DNA of 64,000 nt, taken from positions 50,544 to 114,543 of the forward strand of contig JAFSLV010000020.1 of the NCBI GenBank assembly GCA_017448245.1, written 5' to 3'. The notes under the pieces are model-generated. The model was not told the origin of the DNA. It worked only from the letters and a program-made list of their open reading frames with translations, and did no database searches. The DNA comes from Lachnospiraceae bacterium (GTDB lineage Bacteria > Bacillota > Clostridia > Lachnospirales > Lachnospiraceae). This document shows, piece by piece, positions 37,423-47,300 of the stretch. Every line of letters begins with the position of its first letter. Within the stretch, counting starts at the first letter, position 1. A program made the translations under genes and the position numbers.

Positions 37423-37938
37423 ATGGGAATCAGACTGACGACAGAGGCGGGGACGCTTGCGGAGATGGGATTGAGTATACCCGTCCTCATTCTGGCGGTA
37501 CTGCTTGTGGTGCTTGCGGTAATCCTTGTGCTGCAGATCCTCAGGATCGGAAAACTGGAGCAGAAGCTCAAGTCCTTTACCAAAGGAAGAAACGTCACAT
37601 CCCTGGAAAACGAAATCGTCGGACTGTTCAAGGATAACAGGCAGCTGACCAAGCATGCATCCCGGAGCAAAAAGGAAATCGAAGAAATCCGCCACCGGAT
37701 GCTTACGCATGTCAGCAAGGTCGGCATCGTCAAATATGACGCGTTTCATCAGATGGGCGGACAGCTTTCGTTTGCGCTGTGCATGCTGGATGAGGAGGAT
37801 AACGGTTTTGTATTAAACAGCGTGCAGTCCGCAGACGGATGTTATTCTTATATCAAGGAAATCATTGCGGGACAAAGCTCCATCGAACTGGGCAGGGAAG
37901 AGGAACAGGCTTTTTTGCGCGCGATGGAAGCGGCATAA
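37423..37938 (+). CDS. DUF4446 family membrane protein
   Basis: A 171-residue protein with one N-terminal membrane helix (about residues 15-40), a coiled-coil segment (KLEQKLKSF...EEIRHRM) and a conserved C-terminal part, VGIVKYDAFHQMGGQLSFALCMLDEEDNGFVLNSVQS. DUF4446 is a hallmark of clostridia and is often found just behind parB, as here. Function unknown; a link to segregation is inferred only from position. The ATG at 37423 has AAAGG 9 bases ahead; ATG 37414 sits directly on that site. Confidence 0.88.
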   Translation: MGIRLTTEAGTLAEMGLSIPVLILAVLLVVLAVILVLQILRIGKLEQKLKSFTKGRNVTSLENEIVGLFKDNRQLTKHASRSKKEIEEIRHRMLTHVSKVGIVKYDAFHQMGGQLSFALCMLDEEDNGFVLNSVQSADGCYSYIKEIIAGQSSIELGREEEQAFLRAMEAA

Positions 37939-37956
37939 CCGGAAAGAGGGGAACAT

Positions 37957-39231
37957 ATGATCGATATTAAGCTGATCCGGGACAATCCGGACCTGGTGAG
38001 AGAAAACATCCGGAAGAAGTTTCAGGACGAGAAGCTGCCCTTTGTCGATGAAACAAGGGCACTGGACCAGATGGCCAGAAAGCTGCAGCAGGAAGCGGAT
38101 GAACTGCGCGCCAAACGCAACAAGCTTTCCAAAGAAATCGGTGCGCTGATGTCGCAGGGGAAAAAAGAAGAAGCGGAAAAAACCAAGGAGGAAGTCGCCC
38201 GCTTTGCACACCGCCTGGAGGAACTGGAGCTGCAGGAGACGCAGACCGCCACCGCGCTGAACGAGAAGATGCTTTTGATCCCGCAGATCATTGACGATTC
38301 GGTGCCGATCGGAAAAGACGACACGGAAAATGTTGAGATTGAACGCTTCGGTGAGCCCGTTGTTCCTTCGTTTGAAATCCCTTACCATACGGAGATCATG
38401 GAGAAGAAACGCGGCATTGATCTGGATGCGGCAAGAAAGGTTGCCGGCAACGGCTTCTATTATCTGACCGGCGATATCGCAAGGCTTCATTCGGCCGTTC
38501 TTTCCTATGCCAGGGACTTTATGATCGACAGAGGATTTACCTATTGCATCCCGCCGTTTATGATCCACGGAGATGTGGTATCCGGCGTGATGAGTTTTCC
38601 GGAAATGGAAGCGATGATGTATAAGATCGAGGGCGAGGACCTGTATCTGATCGGCACCAGCGAGCATTCCATGATCGGACGATTCAAAGGAGAAATGCTC
38701 AGGGAAGAAGAACTGCCCCTGACACTCACGAGTTATTCTCCCTGTTTTCGCAAGGAAAAAGGGGCCCACGGCCTGGAGGAGCGCGGCGTTTACCGGATCC
38801 ATCAGTTTGAAAAGCAGGAAATGATTGTGGTATGTATGCCGGAAGACAGCAAGATGTGGTATGACCGACTGTGGCAGAACACGGTGGACTTTTTCTGCTC
38901 GCTCGATATTCCCGTAAGAACGCTGGAATGCTGTTCCGGAGATCTTGCGGATCTCAAAGTCAAAAGCTGTGATGTGGAGGCGTGGTCTCCGCGGCAAAAA
39001 AAATATTTTGAGGTCGGCAGCTGCTCCAATCTGGGGGATGCACAGGCAAGAAGGCTGAAGATCCGCGTCAAAACGGAAAACGGAACGATTCTTCCGCATA
39101 CGCTCAACAACACGGTTACGGCTCCGCCCCGGATGCTGATCGCTTTCCTCGAAAACAATCTGCGCGAGGACGGATCGGTCGCGATCCCCGAGAAGCTTCG
39201 CCCCTATATGGGCGGAAAAGAAAGCATATGA
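37957..39231 (+). CDS. serS: Seryl-tRNA synthetase
   Basis: Charges tRNA-Ser. The 424 residues begin with MIDIKLIRDNPDLVRENIRKK and a long tRNA-binding coiled coil (about residues 30-100), followed by a class II core: motif 2 at SPCFRKEKGAHGLEERGVYRIHQFEKQEM and motif 3 near LNNTVTAPPRMLIAFLEN. Motif 3 departs from the usual LNGSGLAVGRTL wording, a pattern of the second SerRS type seen in some clostridia. AAAGAGGGG precedes the ATG. It overlaps the DUF3881 gene (ATGA). Confidence 0.95.
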   Translation: MIDIKLIRDNPDLVRENIRKKFQDEKLPFVDETRALDQMARKLQQEADELRAKRNKLSKEIGALMSQGKKEEAEKTKEEVARFAHRLEELELQETQTATALNEKMLLIPQIIDDSVPIGKDDTENVEIERFGEPVVPSFEIPYHTEIMEKKRGIDLDAARKVAGNGFYYLTGDIARLHSAVLSYARDFMIDRGFTYCIPPFMIHGDVVSGVMSFPEMEAMMYKIEGEDLYLIGTSEHSMIGRFKGEMLREEELPLTLTSYSPCFRKEKGAHGLEERGVYRIHQFEKQEMIVVCMPEDSKMWYDRLWQNTVDFFCSLDIPVRTLECCSGDLADLKVKSCDVEAWSPRQKKYFEVGSCSNLGDAQARRLKIRVKTENGTILPHTLNNTVTAPPRMLIAFLENNLREDGSVAIPEKLRPYMGGKESI

Positions 39232-40118
39232 TACACAAGTATCTGCGTGCCGTGGGGTTTTCCCATGTCACCAACCGACAACAGATCCAGGAACTGATCA
39301 GCGATGCGGTCAAGGATGCGACGATCCGCAAGATCGTACGCCGGCAGGACGCATACGCCTTTGGCATGTTCCAGAAGGATTATGCGCCCGGCATCGGCAT
39401 CGCCGTCTGCGGCGAGTATGACGACAACGACACGTTTTTGTTTGATTATTATTTCCCCTATCTCAAGAGCGACGGGATCTCGACCGCAGAGGACATTTCT
39501 CTCGAACGCCTTGCGGCACAGGAGGCCTATACCGGCATCGTCGATGAGGCGCGGGTCGGCGTGTCGCTGATTTTTTTCATGCGCAACCTCACCGATTATA
39601 TGGAGAGGGGAAGAGAAAAAGATCATGCATTGCACGGCGCGACGCTGACGCTTTCGGCACTGTCTGACGGCGGCACCATCATGCTGCCCATTATGAAGAG
39701 CCGAAAGGACCAGGACATGACACGCAAAAAATCGGTCAAGAGATACAAGATGATCGCGGCCGCCAAGCGCGGGAACGAGTCCGCCATCGAATCGTTGACG
39801 CTTGAGGATATGGATACGTATACGGCTGTGTCCAAAAAGATCCAGGAGAGCGACGTATTCACGCTGGTAGACACCTATTTCATGCCCTACGGCGTCGAGT
39901 GCGACCACTATTCGGTACTCGGTGAGATTCGCACCTGCCGCCGGGTGCTCAACAGCATGACCGGCGAGAGTGTTTATATTTTAAAGCTTTTATGCAATGA
40001 CATGTATTTTGATGTCTGCATCAATGCGGCAGACCTCGTAGGGGAGCCCTTAAGCGGCAGACGGTTTAAAGGCAATATCTGGATGCAGGGCCAGGTCAAC
40101 TTTACGGACAGCGCCTGA
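39228..40118 (+). CDS. DUF3881 family protein
   Basis: A 296-residue cytosolic protein of unknown function. It begins MIHKYLRAVGFSHVTNRQQIQELI and has the conserved YDDNDTFLFDYYFPYLKSDG, VGVSLIFFMRN and YGVECDHYSVLGEI segments of DUF3881, a family largely limited to Lachnospiraceae and relatives. Its start overlaps serS (ATGA), so it is translationally coupled. The promoter of the following tRNA gene lies in its last codons. Confidence 0.85.
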   Translation: MIHKYLRAVGFSHVTNRQQIQELISDAVKDATIRKIVRRQDAYAFGMFQKDYAPGIGIAVCGEYDDNDTFLFDYYFPYLKSDGISTAEDISLERLAAQEAYTGIVDEARVGVSLIFFMRNLTDYMERGREKDHALHGATLTLSALSDGGTIMLPIMKSRKDQDMTRKKSVKRYKMIAAAKRGNESAIESLTLEDMDTYTAVSKKIQESDVFTLVDTYFMPYGVECDHYSVLGEIRTCRRVLNSMTGESVYILKLLCNDMYFDVCINAADLVGEPLSGRRFKGNIWMQGQVNFTDSA

Positions 40119-40129
40119 CAGGTTACAAT
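40101..40129 (+). promoter_or_regulatory. Promoter for tRNA-Arg
   Basis: TTTACG (40101-40106), a 17-base spacer and TACAAT (40124-40129). It overlaps the end of the DUF3881 gene; transcription would start about 6 bases before the tRNA. Confidence 0.6.
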
Positions 40130-40141
40130 AGATATGGTTGA

Positions 40142-40213
40142 GTTCCCGTAGTTTAACGGATAAAACAAGCGCCTCCTAAGCGCTAGCTGTGGGTTCGATT
40201 CCCGCCGGGAACG
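40142..40213 (+). tRNA. tRNA-Arg (anticodon CCT)
   Basis: A 72-base cloverleaf: acceptor GTTCCCG/CGGGAAC with discriminator G, a D arm GTTT/AAAC, an anticodon stem AGCGC/GCGCT with loop CTCCTAA (anticodon CCT, reading AGG), a 4-base variable loop AGCT and a T arm GTGGG/CCCGC with loop TTCGATT. The CCA end is not encoded. An intrinsic terminator follows. tRNA-Arg(CCT) is a frequent attachment site, and an excisionase gene follows directly. Confidence 0.95.
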
Positions 40214-40220
40214 TCGGAAA

Positions 40221-40245
40221 AAGAGAGGACACCCCTCTCTTTTTT
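40221..40245 (+). terminator. Intrinsic terminator of tRNA-Arg
   Basis: An 8-bp stem (AAGAGAGG / CCTCTCTT) with loop ACACC, then TTTT. It lies 7 bases past the tRNA. Confidence 0.8.
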
Positions 40246-40317
40246 GCTTGGGAAGCTTGCCATACATCGGAAGGCTTATATACGATTTGAATACCGGCAA
40301 CAAACAAAACGAAGCAC

Positions 40318-40323
40318 AGGAGG
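40318..40323 (+). promoter_or_regulatory. Ribosome-binding site fixing the TTG start of the excisionase gene
   Basis: AGGAGG, 8 bases before TTG 40332. Upstream in-frame alternatives have no such site. Confidence 0.6.
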
Positions 40324-40331
40324 ACTTTAAA

Positions 40332-40550
40332 TTGGGCGAAACGACAGGCAGGAAGAGAACGTATACCGTAGCAGAAATCCAGGAAATACTGGGAACCAGC
40401 AGACCGGCTGCGTATAATCTGGTCAAGGAAGGCTGCTTTCGTTCCGTAAGGATTGGAAATCATATTCGGATTTCGAAAGAGAGCTTTGATCAGTGGTTGG
40501 AAGGAACTTTGCCACAAGTTGAGGCGAAGTTGTCCTCCCGATCACAATAA
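40332..40550 (+). CDS. Excisionase-type DNA-binding protein (orphan Xis)
   Basis: A 72-residue winged-helix protein of the MerR-like excisionase family: YTVAEIQEILGTSRPAAYNLVKEGCFRSVRIGNHIRISKESFDQWL. Such proteins bend DNA to drive excision of Tn916-like and other integrative elements. It lies 119 bases after the tRNA-Arg, where an element would insert. No integrase gene follows, so it is probably a remnant. The TTG at 40332 has AGGAGG 8 bases upstream. Confidence 0.75.
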   Translation: MGETTGRKRTYTVAEIQEILGTSRPAAYNLVKEGCFRSVRIGNHIRISKESFDQWLEGTLPQVEAKLSSRSQ

Positions 40551-40754
40551 ATCGGAACATCTGTAACTTCGTGCCTATTAGGCACGAAGTTAACTGCTTT
40601 TGTGCCGTTTTCGGTGTGACGACAACCTTGACATTTGGTATAATGGGTTGAGTTAGACACGGCTAACAGCAAGGGAAGGACAAGGACTATCTGACATGAT
40701 GGGGATTGTTGTGACTTTTTGCTACAATATGTGAAAAGATAGGAATCATACGAT
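40551..40754. other. Non-coding remnant of the element behind the excisionase gene
   Basis: Starts with a perfect 11-bp inverted repeat (AACTTCGTGCC 40565-40575 / GGCACGAAGTT 40581-40591, loop TATTA), then a short stretch with TATAAT at 40639-40644 and an ATG at 40696 that opens only a 12-codon frame. The layout resembles the leader of an integrase gene whose body has been lost; this is inference. No intact gene is present. Confidence 0.4.
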
Positions 40755-41447
40755 ATGGCAAGGAATATTCACCAAATGACATCTAAAGAAATGGAGTCCG
40801 TGTGCAGAAGTATGACGGATTCCTTCATGGATTATGAAATGACGGGAACCAATCTGGGGATGCTTGAGCACTTGGACAGGGAACATTTTTATTATATGAC
40901 GAGAAGCTATCTTGAATTGGCTTTAAGAAATGGCTCCTTGTACAGCGTCGGCGACAACCATGAAGGCCACTTCGTTTTTGAGACGCCCGATACCAAGGGA
41001 AGTATTTCGGGAAGCCTTTTGCAGGCGAAATGGATGCTCAAGGCCTTTGGTCTGAAAAAAGGAACTCAGTATGTAAAAGAAATAATGAATTCGGGACCGT
41101 ATCTTGCAAGCGACTTCAAAAAAGCAAAACAACCATTTACCAAAATTGAAATCATTGCCGTGGCAAAGGAATATCAAGGCCGGGGATATATGCGAAAAAT
41201 GATGGAGTATGCTTTTACGGAATCAGAGCGTTTAGGTATTCCGCTAATCCTTACCACCGATGACGAGAGGAAGGTAAGGATGTATGAGCACTTTGGTATG
41301 AAAATGGTGCGGGAACATATTGTATCTAAAAGAGCAACGTATTATGAAATGTTCAAAGGAGAAGAGGGTATAGCAGAAGTATCTTTCAAACAGGAAAGAT
41401 ATAGGTTAAGATTTTTGTCTTTACAACCTGATGTAAGTACAAGATAA
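40755..41447 (+). CDS. GNAT family N-acetyltransferase
   Basis: A 230-residue protein with the acetyl-CoA-binding GNAT motif A in AVAKEYQGRGYMRKMMEYAF (about residues 136-155) and the following ILTTDDERKVRMYEHFGMKMV. Substrate unknown. It lies in the accessory stretch after tRNA-Arg and its GC content is lower than that of the core genes, suggesting acquisition. The last 20 residues (VSFKQERYRLRFLSLQP) do not look like GNAT and may be a run-on tail. The stop shares a base with the ATG of the next gene. Confidence 0.85.
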   Translation: MARNIHQMTSKEMESVCRSMTDSFMDYEMTGTNLGMLEHLDREHFYYMTRSYLELALRNGSLYSVGDNHEGHFVFETPDTKGSISGSLLQAKWMLKAFGLKKGTQYVKEIMNSGPYLASDFKKAKQPFTKIEIIAVAKEYQGRGYMRKMMEYAFTESERLGIPLILTTDDERKVRMYEHFGMKMVREHIVSKRATYYEMFKGEEGIAEVSFKQERYRLRFLSLQPDVSTR

Positions 41448-42007
41448 TGAAAGAGACTATGAAGATCGTACGGAAACTATCCGCATATGTGTTGTTGTGC
41501 TGCATGCTTTTGGCATGCGGCGCCGCTTCCGTGGAGATTGACGACGGCATGGGCATCCGTCCGCCGGATATACCTGCGGTGTTCGAATCGCCGCAGTATA
41601 CTGATGAAGGGTACAGGCAGACGTTCAATGATGAAATGACCATGGCTCTGTACGACGCCATCAATGAATACCGAAAGGAAAACGGTGTGGAACTGCTCAG
41701 ATACAATGCGGATTTGGATCAGGCCGCAAAGGTCAGGGGGTTGGAAGTGTCCTCTAAGTTTTCCCATGAACGGCCGAACGAAAAGACCTTCTGGACGGCG
41801 GAGAACTATGGGAAAACCGCGATCTGCGCCGAAATCTTTGCGAGGAACTTTGACACCGCGGAAGATGTTATGGCGGCATTTTGTACATCTGAAGCACATC
41901 TCGCGATTCTTCTTGATCCGTCTTATACAATCACCGGAGTGTGCTGCTATGACGACTTAAAAGGCGTAACGTACTGTGCAGTGTTGTTCGGGAACGCATC
42001 TTTTTAA
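41447..42007 (+). CDS. CAP-domain lipoprotein
   Basis: A 186-residue exported lipoprotein. The lipobox is MLLACGAA with Cys24. The rest is a short CAP/SCP domain (ALYDAINEYRKENGVELLRYNADLDQAAKVRGLEVSSKFSHERPN, then EIFARNFDTAEDVMAAFCTSEAHLAILL). Bacterial CAP proteins of this type are secreted; their activity is mostly unknown. One-base overlap with the preceding GNAT gene. The start may instead be the ATG at 41459. Confidence 0.8.
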   Translation: MKETMKIVRKLSAYVLLCCMLLACGAASVEIDDGMGIRPPDIPAVFESPQYTDEGYRQTFNDEMTMALYDAINEYRKENGVELLRYNADLDQAAKVRGLEVSSKFSHERPNEKTFWTAENYGKTAICAEIFARNFDTAEDVMAAFCTSEAHLAILLDPSYTITGVCCYDDLKGVTYCAVLFGNASF

Positions 42008-42228
42008 TCGTTTTTCCTGCCCCATGACATCCTTTTGGTTCATACCGGGATGCGATACGATGGGATTAGAAAAGGAGGGCGCACGATAGGAAGACATTGA
42101 TAAAACCGCCTGTGAAGATCATCTTATTGCCGGTTGGGCGATCTGTTCAAAACATGCGACGCGGAGTTTCTCGGAAGCTATCGTGCAAACGGTTTTATAA
42201 CATGGGGTCCCTTCGCAATCGGCGGCGG

Positions 42229-42456
42229 ACAGAAGAAGAACGGGAGATGGTTCCCTTCTGCCGGGATCAGAGAATTGCGCTCACGCCGTATAGTCCTTTG
42301 GCATCAGGACGGCTTAGCAGAAAACCGGGCGAGACGACAAAGAGATATGAAATGGACACCTATGCCAGGTTCAAGTACGACAAGTCACCGGAGGAAACAG
42401 CGTATCTTGAGGAACCGTATACTCCCCATGAACTGGCCGGAGTCATGGCGCAAAAC
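42229..42456 (+). pseudogene. Aldo/keto reductase remnant with internal deletion
   Basis: The stretch 42008-42599 has no intact gene. In one frame, 42229-42456 reads TEEEREMVPFCRDQRIALTPY, SPLASGRLSRKPGETTKRYE and then EEPYTPHELAGVMAQN. These are the middle and the extreme C-terminus of a YdhF/Tas-like aldo/keto reductase, joined after KSPEE with about 55 residues missing. The N-terminal barrel half is absent or scrambled upstream. The reading frame runs on past the natural C-terminus. Clearly a decaying gene. Confidence 0.7.
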
Positions 42457-42562
42457 GGAAAGCAAAAAGCCGGGAAAACCGCAGCGAACCGGGTCGCCCG
42501 ACTTTGTGTGTCCTCACCCGGGTTCCGCAATGCCCGGCGTTTTAGCCCGGTCATATTTCCGG

Positions 42563-42591
42563 TTGTTATATGTAGAAAAAAAACATATAAT
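42563..42591 (+). promoter_or_regulatory. Promoter of the GGDEF gene at 42600, probably leaderless
   Basis: TTGTTA (42563-42568), 17-base spacer, TATAAT (42586-42591), then only 8 bases to the ATG at 42600. No Shine-Dalgarno sequence. Confidence 0.65.
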
Positions 42592-42599
42592 AACTATGT

Positions 42600-44318
42600 A
42601 TGCGCTATTCCGTGGAACGAACAAACCTGGTGATTTCTATTATCGGCGTCGTACTGGCGGTGTTTTTTGTTGCGTGGTTTTTGTTCCGCGGCTCTCTTCT
42701 TGACCAGACGCCCCGTTATCCCGTACAGCCCCTGAATGAAGGATGGATTGTGACACATAATGACAGGGATATCTCCGGCGAGCGGCTGGACCGGACACGC
42801 TTCAGCGATGTGCGGATCAAGGATACGGCAACGCTTGAGACAGCTCTCCCCGAGGAGAATATCCCCGGTGCGGCACTTTTTTTCAGGACGCTGCAGTCCG
42901 CAGTCGAGGTGGAACTCGACGGGGAGATTATCTATTCCTACGGGCAGGATCTGCACGAAGAGGGAAGGATGTTAAAACGCGGCCTGTGCATGGCCAATCT
43001 TCCGGCGGGCTATGAAGGGAAAACCGTCATTATCCGGTTTACGGCAACGGAGCCGGGTGCCTTCAGCGGCCTCGCGCCGGTACGTTTTGGCAACGAAAAC
43101 GATCTGATCCGTAAATACATCGAGGAATGCAGGCTGGCACTGTTTTTCGGTATCTTTCTGGTGGTATATGCCATCTTACAGCTTCTGTGGATGCCGTATC
43201 TTCTGATCCGGGAAAGCGCCTCCGCAAGACCGTTGTTTTCCGCACTGATTTCTCTTCTGTCGGGGCTTTATATCTTAGGCTACTATCATCTGTTCGAGCT
43301 CATCACAAACCGGCAGAGCGCCTCGACCTTTATCGAGTACGGCTCCCTGTATCTTTTACCGCTGGTCTTAAGTGCCTACCTGTGGACGTTGATGAGCGGA
43401 CGGCTCAGGCGTTTCTATTTCTATTGCGTGATGACGGATATTGCGTTGTTTCTCTTTGCGTGTACGCTGCACGCAATGGGACTGGCGCATCTGACGCTCT
43501 TTTTGCCGATCGTCTATATTGTGGCTTTTGTAGAAAGCATGCCCTATATTTTGCTGACACAGGGAGGACTGACCGGATATACACAGACGGCAAATGACGA
43601 GCTCAACCGTCTGGCGGACCGTCTGGCTTATGTCGGATATACGATTTTTGTCGCCGGCGCCCTGCTGGACATGGTATTTTTTGTCCAGGCCAAGTATTTC
43701 GGTGCCGGAGAATCCCTGATGGGAATTCCTTTTATCACGATGGGCGCAATCCTTTTCACCATGGCACTGACCGCACAGTATTTCCTGCACGGCGTGGCAC
43801 ATTTGCGCGCCGACGTGACCAGGGAACAGCTCGAGGCCCGCGCCTATACGGATCCGTTGACGGGGCTCGCCAACCGCATCCGCTCCGAGCAGGAGATGCA
43901 AAACCTCAAGATCACGGACCCCTTTGTGATTATCTCCCTCGATATGGACGGTTTAAAAAAGGTCAACGATTCCCTGGGGCACGCAGAGGGCGACCGGATG
44001 CTGCTCGGGTTTTCATCCGCCCTCAAAAAATGCTTTGGAGACATGACGCTCGTCGGGCGCATGGGCGGCGATGAATTTCTCGTGATTCTCACCGGCGCAC
44101 AGTGTGCCATGGTCAATGCCGAACTCAAGGAGTTTGAGCGGTCCCTCTTCGATATGAACCTGGAAGAGCACCATTTTTACTACAGCGCCTCCTACGGCTA
44201 TGCCACCAACCAGGAAACGCATTACGGAAGACGCGTAAGGGATATCTACATGCTGGCGGACCGCAGGATGTATGACATGAAGCGCAAGCGCAAGCAGGAG
44301 CGGGAGGCGGAATCATGA
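42600..44318 (+). CDS. Membrane-anchored diguanylate cyclase with extracytoplasmic sensor
   Basis: A 572-residue paralogue of the protein at 5418-7133: N-terminal anchor (about 9-30), about 150 residues of beta-rich extracytoplasmic sequence beginning YPVQPLNEGWIV, a block of seven or so membrane helices (about 178-395), then a GGDEF domain with DMDGLKKVNDSLGHAEGDR and RMGGDEFLVIL. No RxxD site. The strong promoter at 42563-42591 gives an almost leaderless mRNA. The stop overlaps the start of the GGDEF-EAL gene (ATGA), forming a coupled pair like that at 4016-7133. Confidence 0.92.
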   Translation: MRYSVERTNLVISIIGVVLAVFFVAWFLFRGSLLDQTPRYPVQPLNEGWIVTHNDRDISGERLDRTRFSDVRIKDTATLETALPEENIPGAALFFRTLQSAVEVELDGEIIYSYGQDLHEEGRMLKRGLCMANLPAGYEGKTVIIRFTATEPGAFSGLAPVRFGNENDLIRKYIEECRLALFFGIFLVVYAILQLLWMPYLLIRESASARPLFSALISLLSGLYILGYYHLFELITNRQSASTFIEYGSLYLLPLVLSAYLWTLMSGRLRRFYFYCVMTDIALFLFACTLHAMGLAHLTLFLPIVYIVAFVESMPYILLTQGGLTGYTQTANDELNRLADRLAYVGYTIFVAGALLDMVFFVQAKYFGAGESLMGIPFITMGAILFTMALTAQYFLHGVAHLRADVTREQLEARAYTDPLTGLANRIRSEQEMQNLKITDPFVIISLDMDGLKKVNDSLGHAEGDRMLLGFSSALKKCFGDMTLVGRMGGDEFLVILTGAQCAMVNAELKEFERSLFDMNLEEHHFYYSASYGYATNQETHYGRRVRDIYMLADRRMYDMKRKRKQEREAES

Positions 44319-47300
44319 CCAGACGGAGCCGTAACCGCAGCATCATGCTTGTTATCTCGATAGCGCTCTTCATTACGACAGTGTCGCTTCTCTATCATTT
44401 TGTGCACTATCGTCCGGATTATCCCGTTCGGGAGTTTGCGGACGGATGGGAGATTTCATACGGCACAACCACCCTTTCGCAGGTCAGCACGGAGGCGTTA
44501 CTCTCCATCCCGAAGGAGGAGTATGAAAACGGCCTGGCCGTTTCCCTTACGCGTATACTGCCCGAAGAAGATGAAGAGATTCCTTCACCGACACTTCTTT
44601 TGGACAGCTATTATCTGGCACTCAGGATTTTGGTGGACGGGGAGGAGGTGACCTCGTTTGAAACAGAGGAACTTGCCGAAGGCCGGTTCCTCAATGCGCA
44701 ATACTTTTTTGCGTCCCTGCCCGAAGACTGTGCGGGGAAAAAACTGACGATCGAGGCGCTGATCGACGATTCCGGCGCGGATTTCTATCTGCGGCCCCCG
44801 ACCTTCGGCGCACACAGGGATCTGTATAAGATGCATCTGGCAAGGAACTCCTATCCGCTGGCGGCGGGGCTTTTTCTCACGGTCTTTGGATTTTATTTCC
44901 TGATCGTATCTCTCTTCTTTTCCGTCCTGATTCCGGAAATCAGAGGGCAGGTCATCAGCGCGATTCTTTCTCTGACAGCAGGCGTATGGACACTGACGCA
45001 GTTTCGCCTGACCGCGCTGTTCATGCAAAGCGCCCATACGACAACCATCGAATATATCACGTATTTTTCCTTTGTACCGATCTACTATGTGATGCTCTTC
45101 CGGGTACACAGGATCCGCTATCATGCGGCACTCAGAAACCTTACGATCATCAATACCGTGGCACTGGCCATACCGATCATCCTGCATCTGACGGGGACGG
45201 TGCACATCACCAGATTGCGTATCGTTTTCTATGTCTGTTGCTTTATCATGACCCTGATCTGGTTTTATGAAGATATCTATGACCTGAGGAGCGGGCATAC
45301 GGATCTGCTCAACACGCTGCAGATGGCGGGCCCCACCCTGTTTGCGATCTTTGCGTGGGCAGGCGCGACGCTCTATCTCCTGACGGATTACAGAAGAGAC
45401 ATCCCGCCCTCTTTTACATCCCGTGTCATCTTTTCGACCGGCGCGCTCGTCTTTGTTGTCACGAGATACATGATCTATCTGTTCCTGCTGATGGAATCGA
45501 GAGGGAGGCGGCTGGAGTTTGAATCGCTCACGCGGATTGCCAATGCGGATCCTTTGACCGGGCTCTATAACCGCCATTATCTGACAGACCGCTATGCATA
45601 CCTCAACGAATCCCGCAGGGATTATTGCCTGATCAGTCTGGATCTGAACCATCTCAAATATGTCAATGATACCTTCGGGCACGGAAAGGGAGACGCATTG
45701 CTGATCGGTTTTGCGGATATTCTCAAAAAGTCGTGCCCGGAACACGCCTCCTGCTGCCGCATGGGCGGTGACGAATTCTGCGTCATCATGGAGTCTGCCG
45801 GCGAGGAGCAGGTAAAGACACTGGTCGCAAGAATCGAAGCGGAGTTTTCCATGCTCGATAAAACCGAGCCGATGATCCCCCACTCGGTTGCTGCGGGATA
45901 TGCGTTTAAACATGAGCTGGAGGAAGGTGACGCCCATGCGGTCTTTCTTCTGGCAGACCAGAGGATGTATACCCGCAAGCAGGCACAAAAGGAAAAAGAG
46001 GGCCTGACCTACACGGACGAGGGACAGGATCTGTTGCCGCTGACGAGTCCGCATATGGACGAGAAGGTGTCCGTCGGAAAAATCACGCAGGAGGATGCGC
46101 CGCAGATGGACGAAGTCAGGCGCCGCAGGCTGGATGCCCTTTTTACGGCCATTGCAACGGCATCGGAAGATGTCAGTGCCTTTCTGTGTGACATGAAGTT
46201 TGACTATTCCCGCTGGGGCAAATCGGTAGTGGATTTCTTTGACCTGCCGGGCGAGTATATGTTCCGCGCCGAGGAGCTGTGGGAAGAACATATCCATCCG
46301 GAAGACAGGGTCGCCTATCATCAGAGTATAGAGGCGATTTTTGGCGGCGGCCGGGAAGGGCACGACATGCAGTACCGTGCGTTGTCCAAGGACGGCAAAT
46401 ATGTGGCCGTCACCAGCCGGGGCGTCGTCATCAAGGACGCGGACGGAAGACCGGAATACTTTGCGGGTTCCATTAAAAACCACGGCCTGCAGAGTCACAT
46501 CGATCCGGTGACGGGATTGCGCAACCAGTTCGGCTTTACGGAGGACGTCGGGGAACTCATCAAGAGCCGACGCGAACTGAAGGTTCTTCTGGTCGGAGTG
46601 GCACAATTTGCACAGATCAATGATGTCTACGGCTACAACTACGGCTCACGCGTACTCTCCAAGGTCGGCAGGGTCGTATTGGAAAGTGCCGGCGCCAGCG
46701 CCGAGGTCTATCGTATGGACGGTGCGCGTTTTGCGGTGGTCAGCAGGGATTATACGGAAGAGGAGATGGCCAAGAGTTACCGCCTCATGCAGACCCGGGT
46801 CAAGGGAGACTTTACCGTGGACGGCAAGCGCCAGAATCTGGTGCTTAACGGAGGTCTTTTGACGATTGACAATTTCCGCACCAATACCACTACCGTGATG
46901 AGCTGTCTCAACTTTGCCATCAACGAGTCCGCCAATAAGAAAAACGGCGATCTGGTGATCTTTAAAAACGAAATGACCGACGAAACCAGACAGACACTCG
47001 AGATGCTCAATGTCATCCGGGGCTGCATCATCGACCATTTCCGGGGCTTTTATCTGTGCTACCAGTATCTGGTAGACGCAAAGACCGAGGCCGTGACCGG
47101 CGCCGAGGCACTGTTGCGCTGGCAGGATGATTTTTACGGCAACGTACCGCCCGGACGGTATGTCCCGGTGCTCGAGCAGGATCCGCTTTTTCCGGAACTG
47201 GGCACGTGGATTTTACGGCAGGCCATGAACGACGGGAACCGCTTTATGAAGGTTTACCCGGATTTTGTCATGAATGTCAATCTTTCCTACTCGCAGCTGG

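Noticed and set aside
37813-39099. Open frame antisense to serS
   Set aside because: No recognisable motif; seryl-tRNA synthetase is intact on the other strand.
40565-40591. 11-bp hairpin after the excisionase gene as a terminator
   Set aside because: No T-run follows; it may be an element-specific repeat, so it was not called a terminator.
40628-40644. TTGACA followed by TATAAT after the excisionase gene
   Set aside because: Only 5 bases separate the two boxes, far too short for a -35/-10 promoter.
44585-46606. 673-codon open frame antisense to the GGDEF-EAL gene
   Set aside because: Composition (rich in Arg, His, Gln) is typical of antisense frames, and the plus strand shows clear domains.
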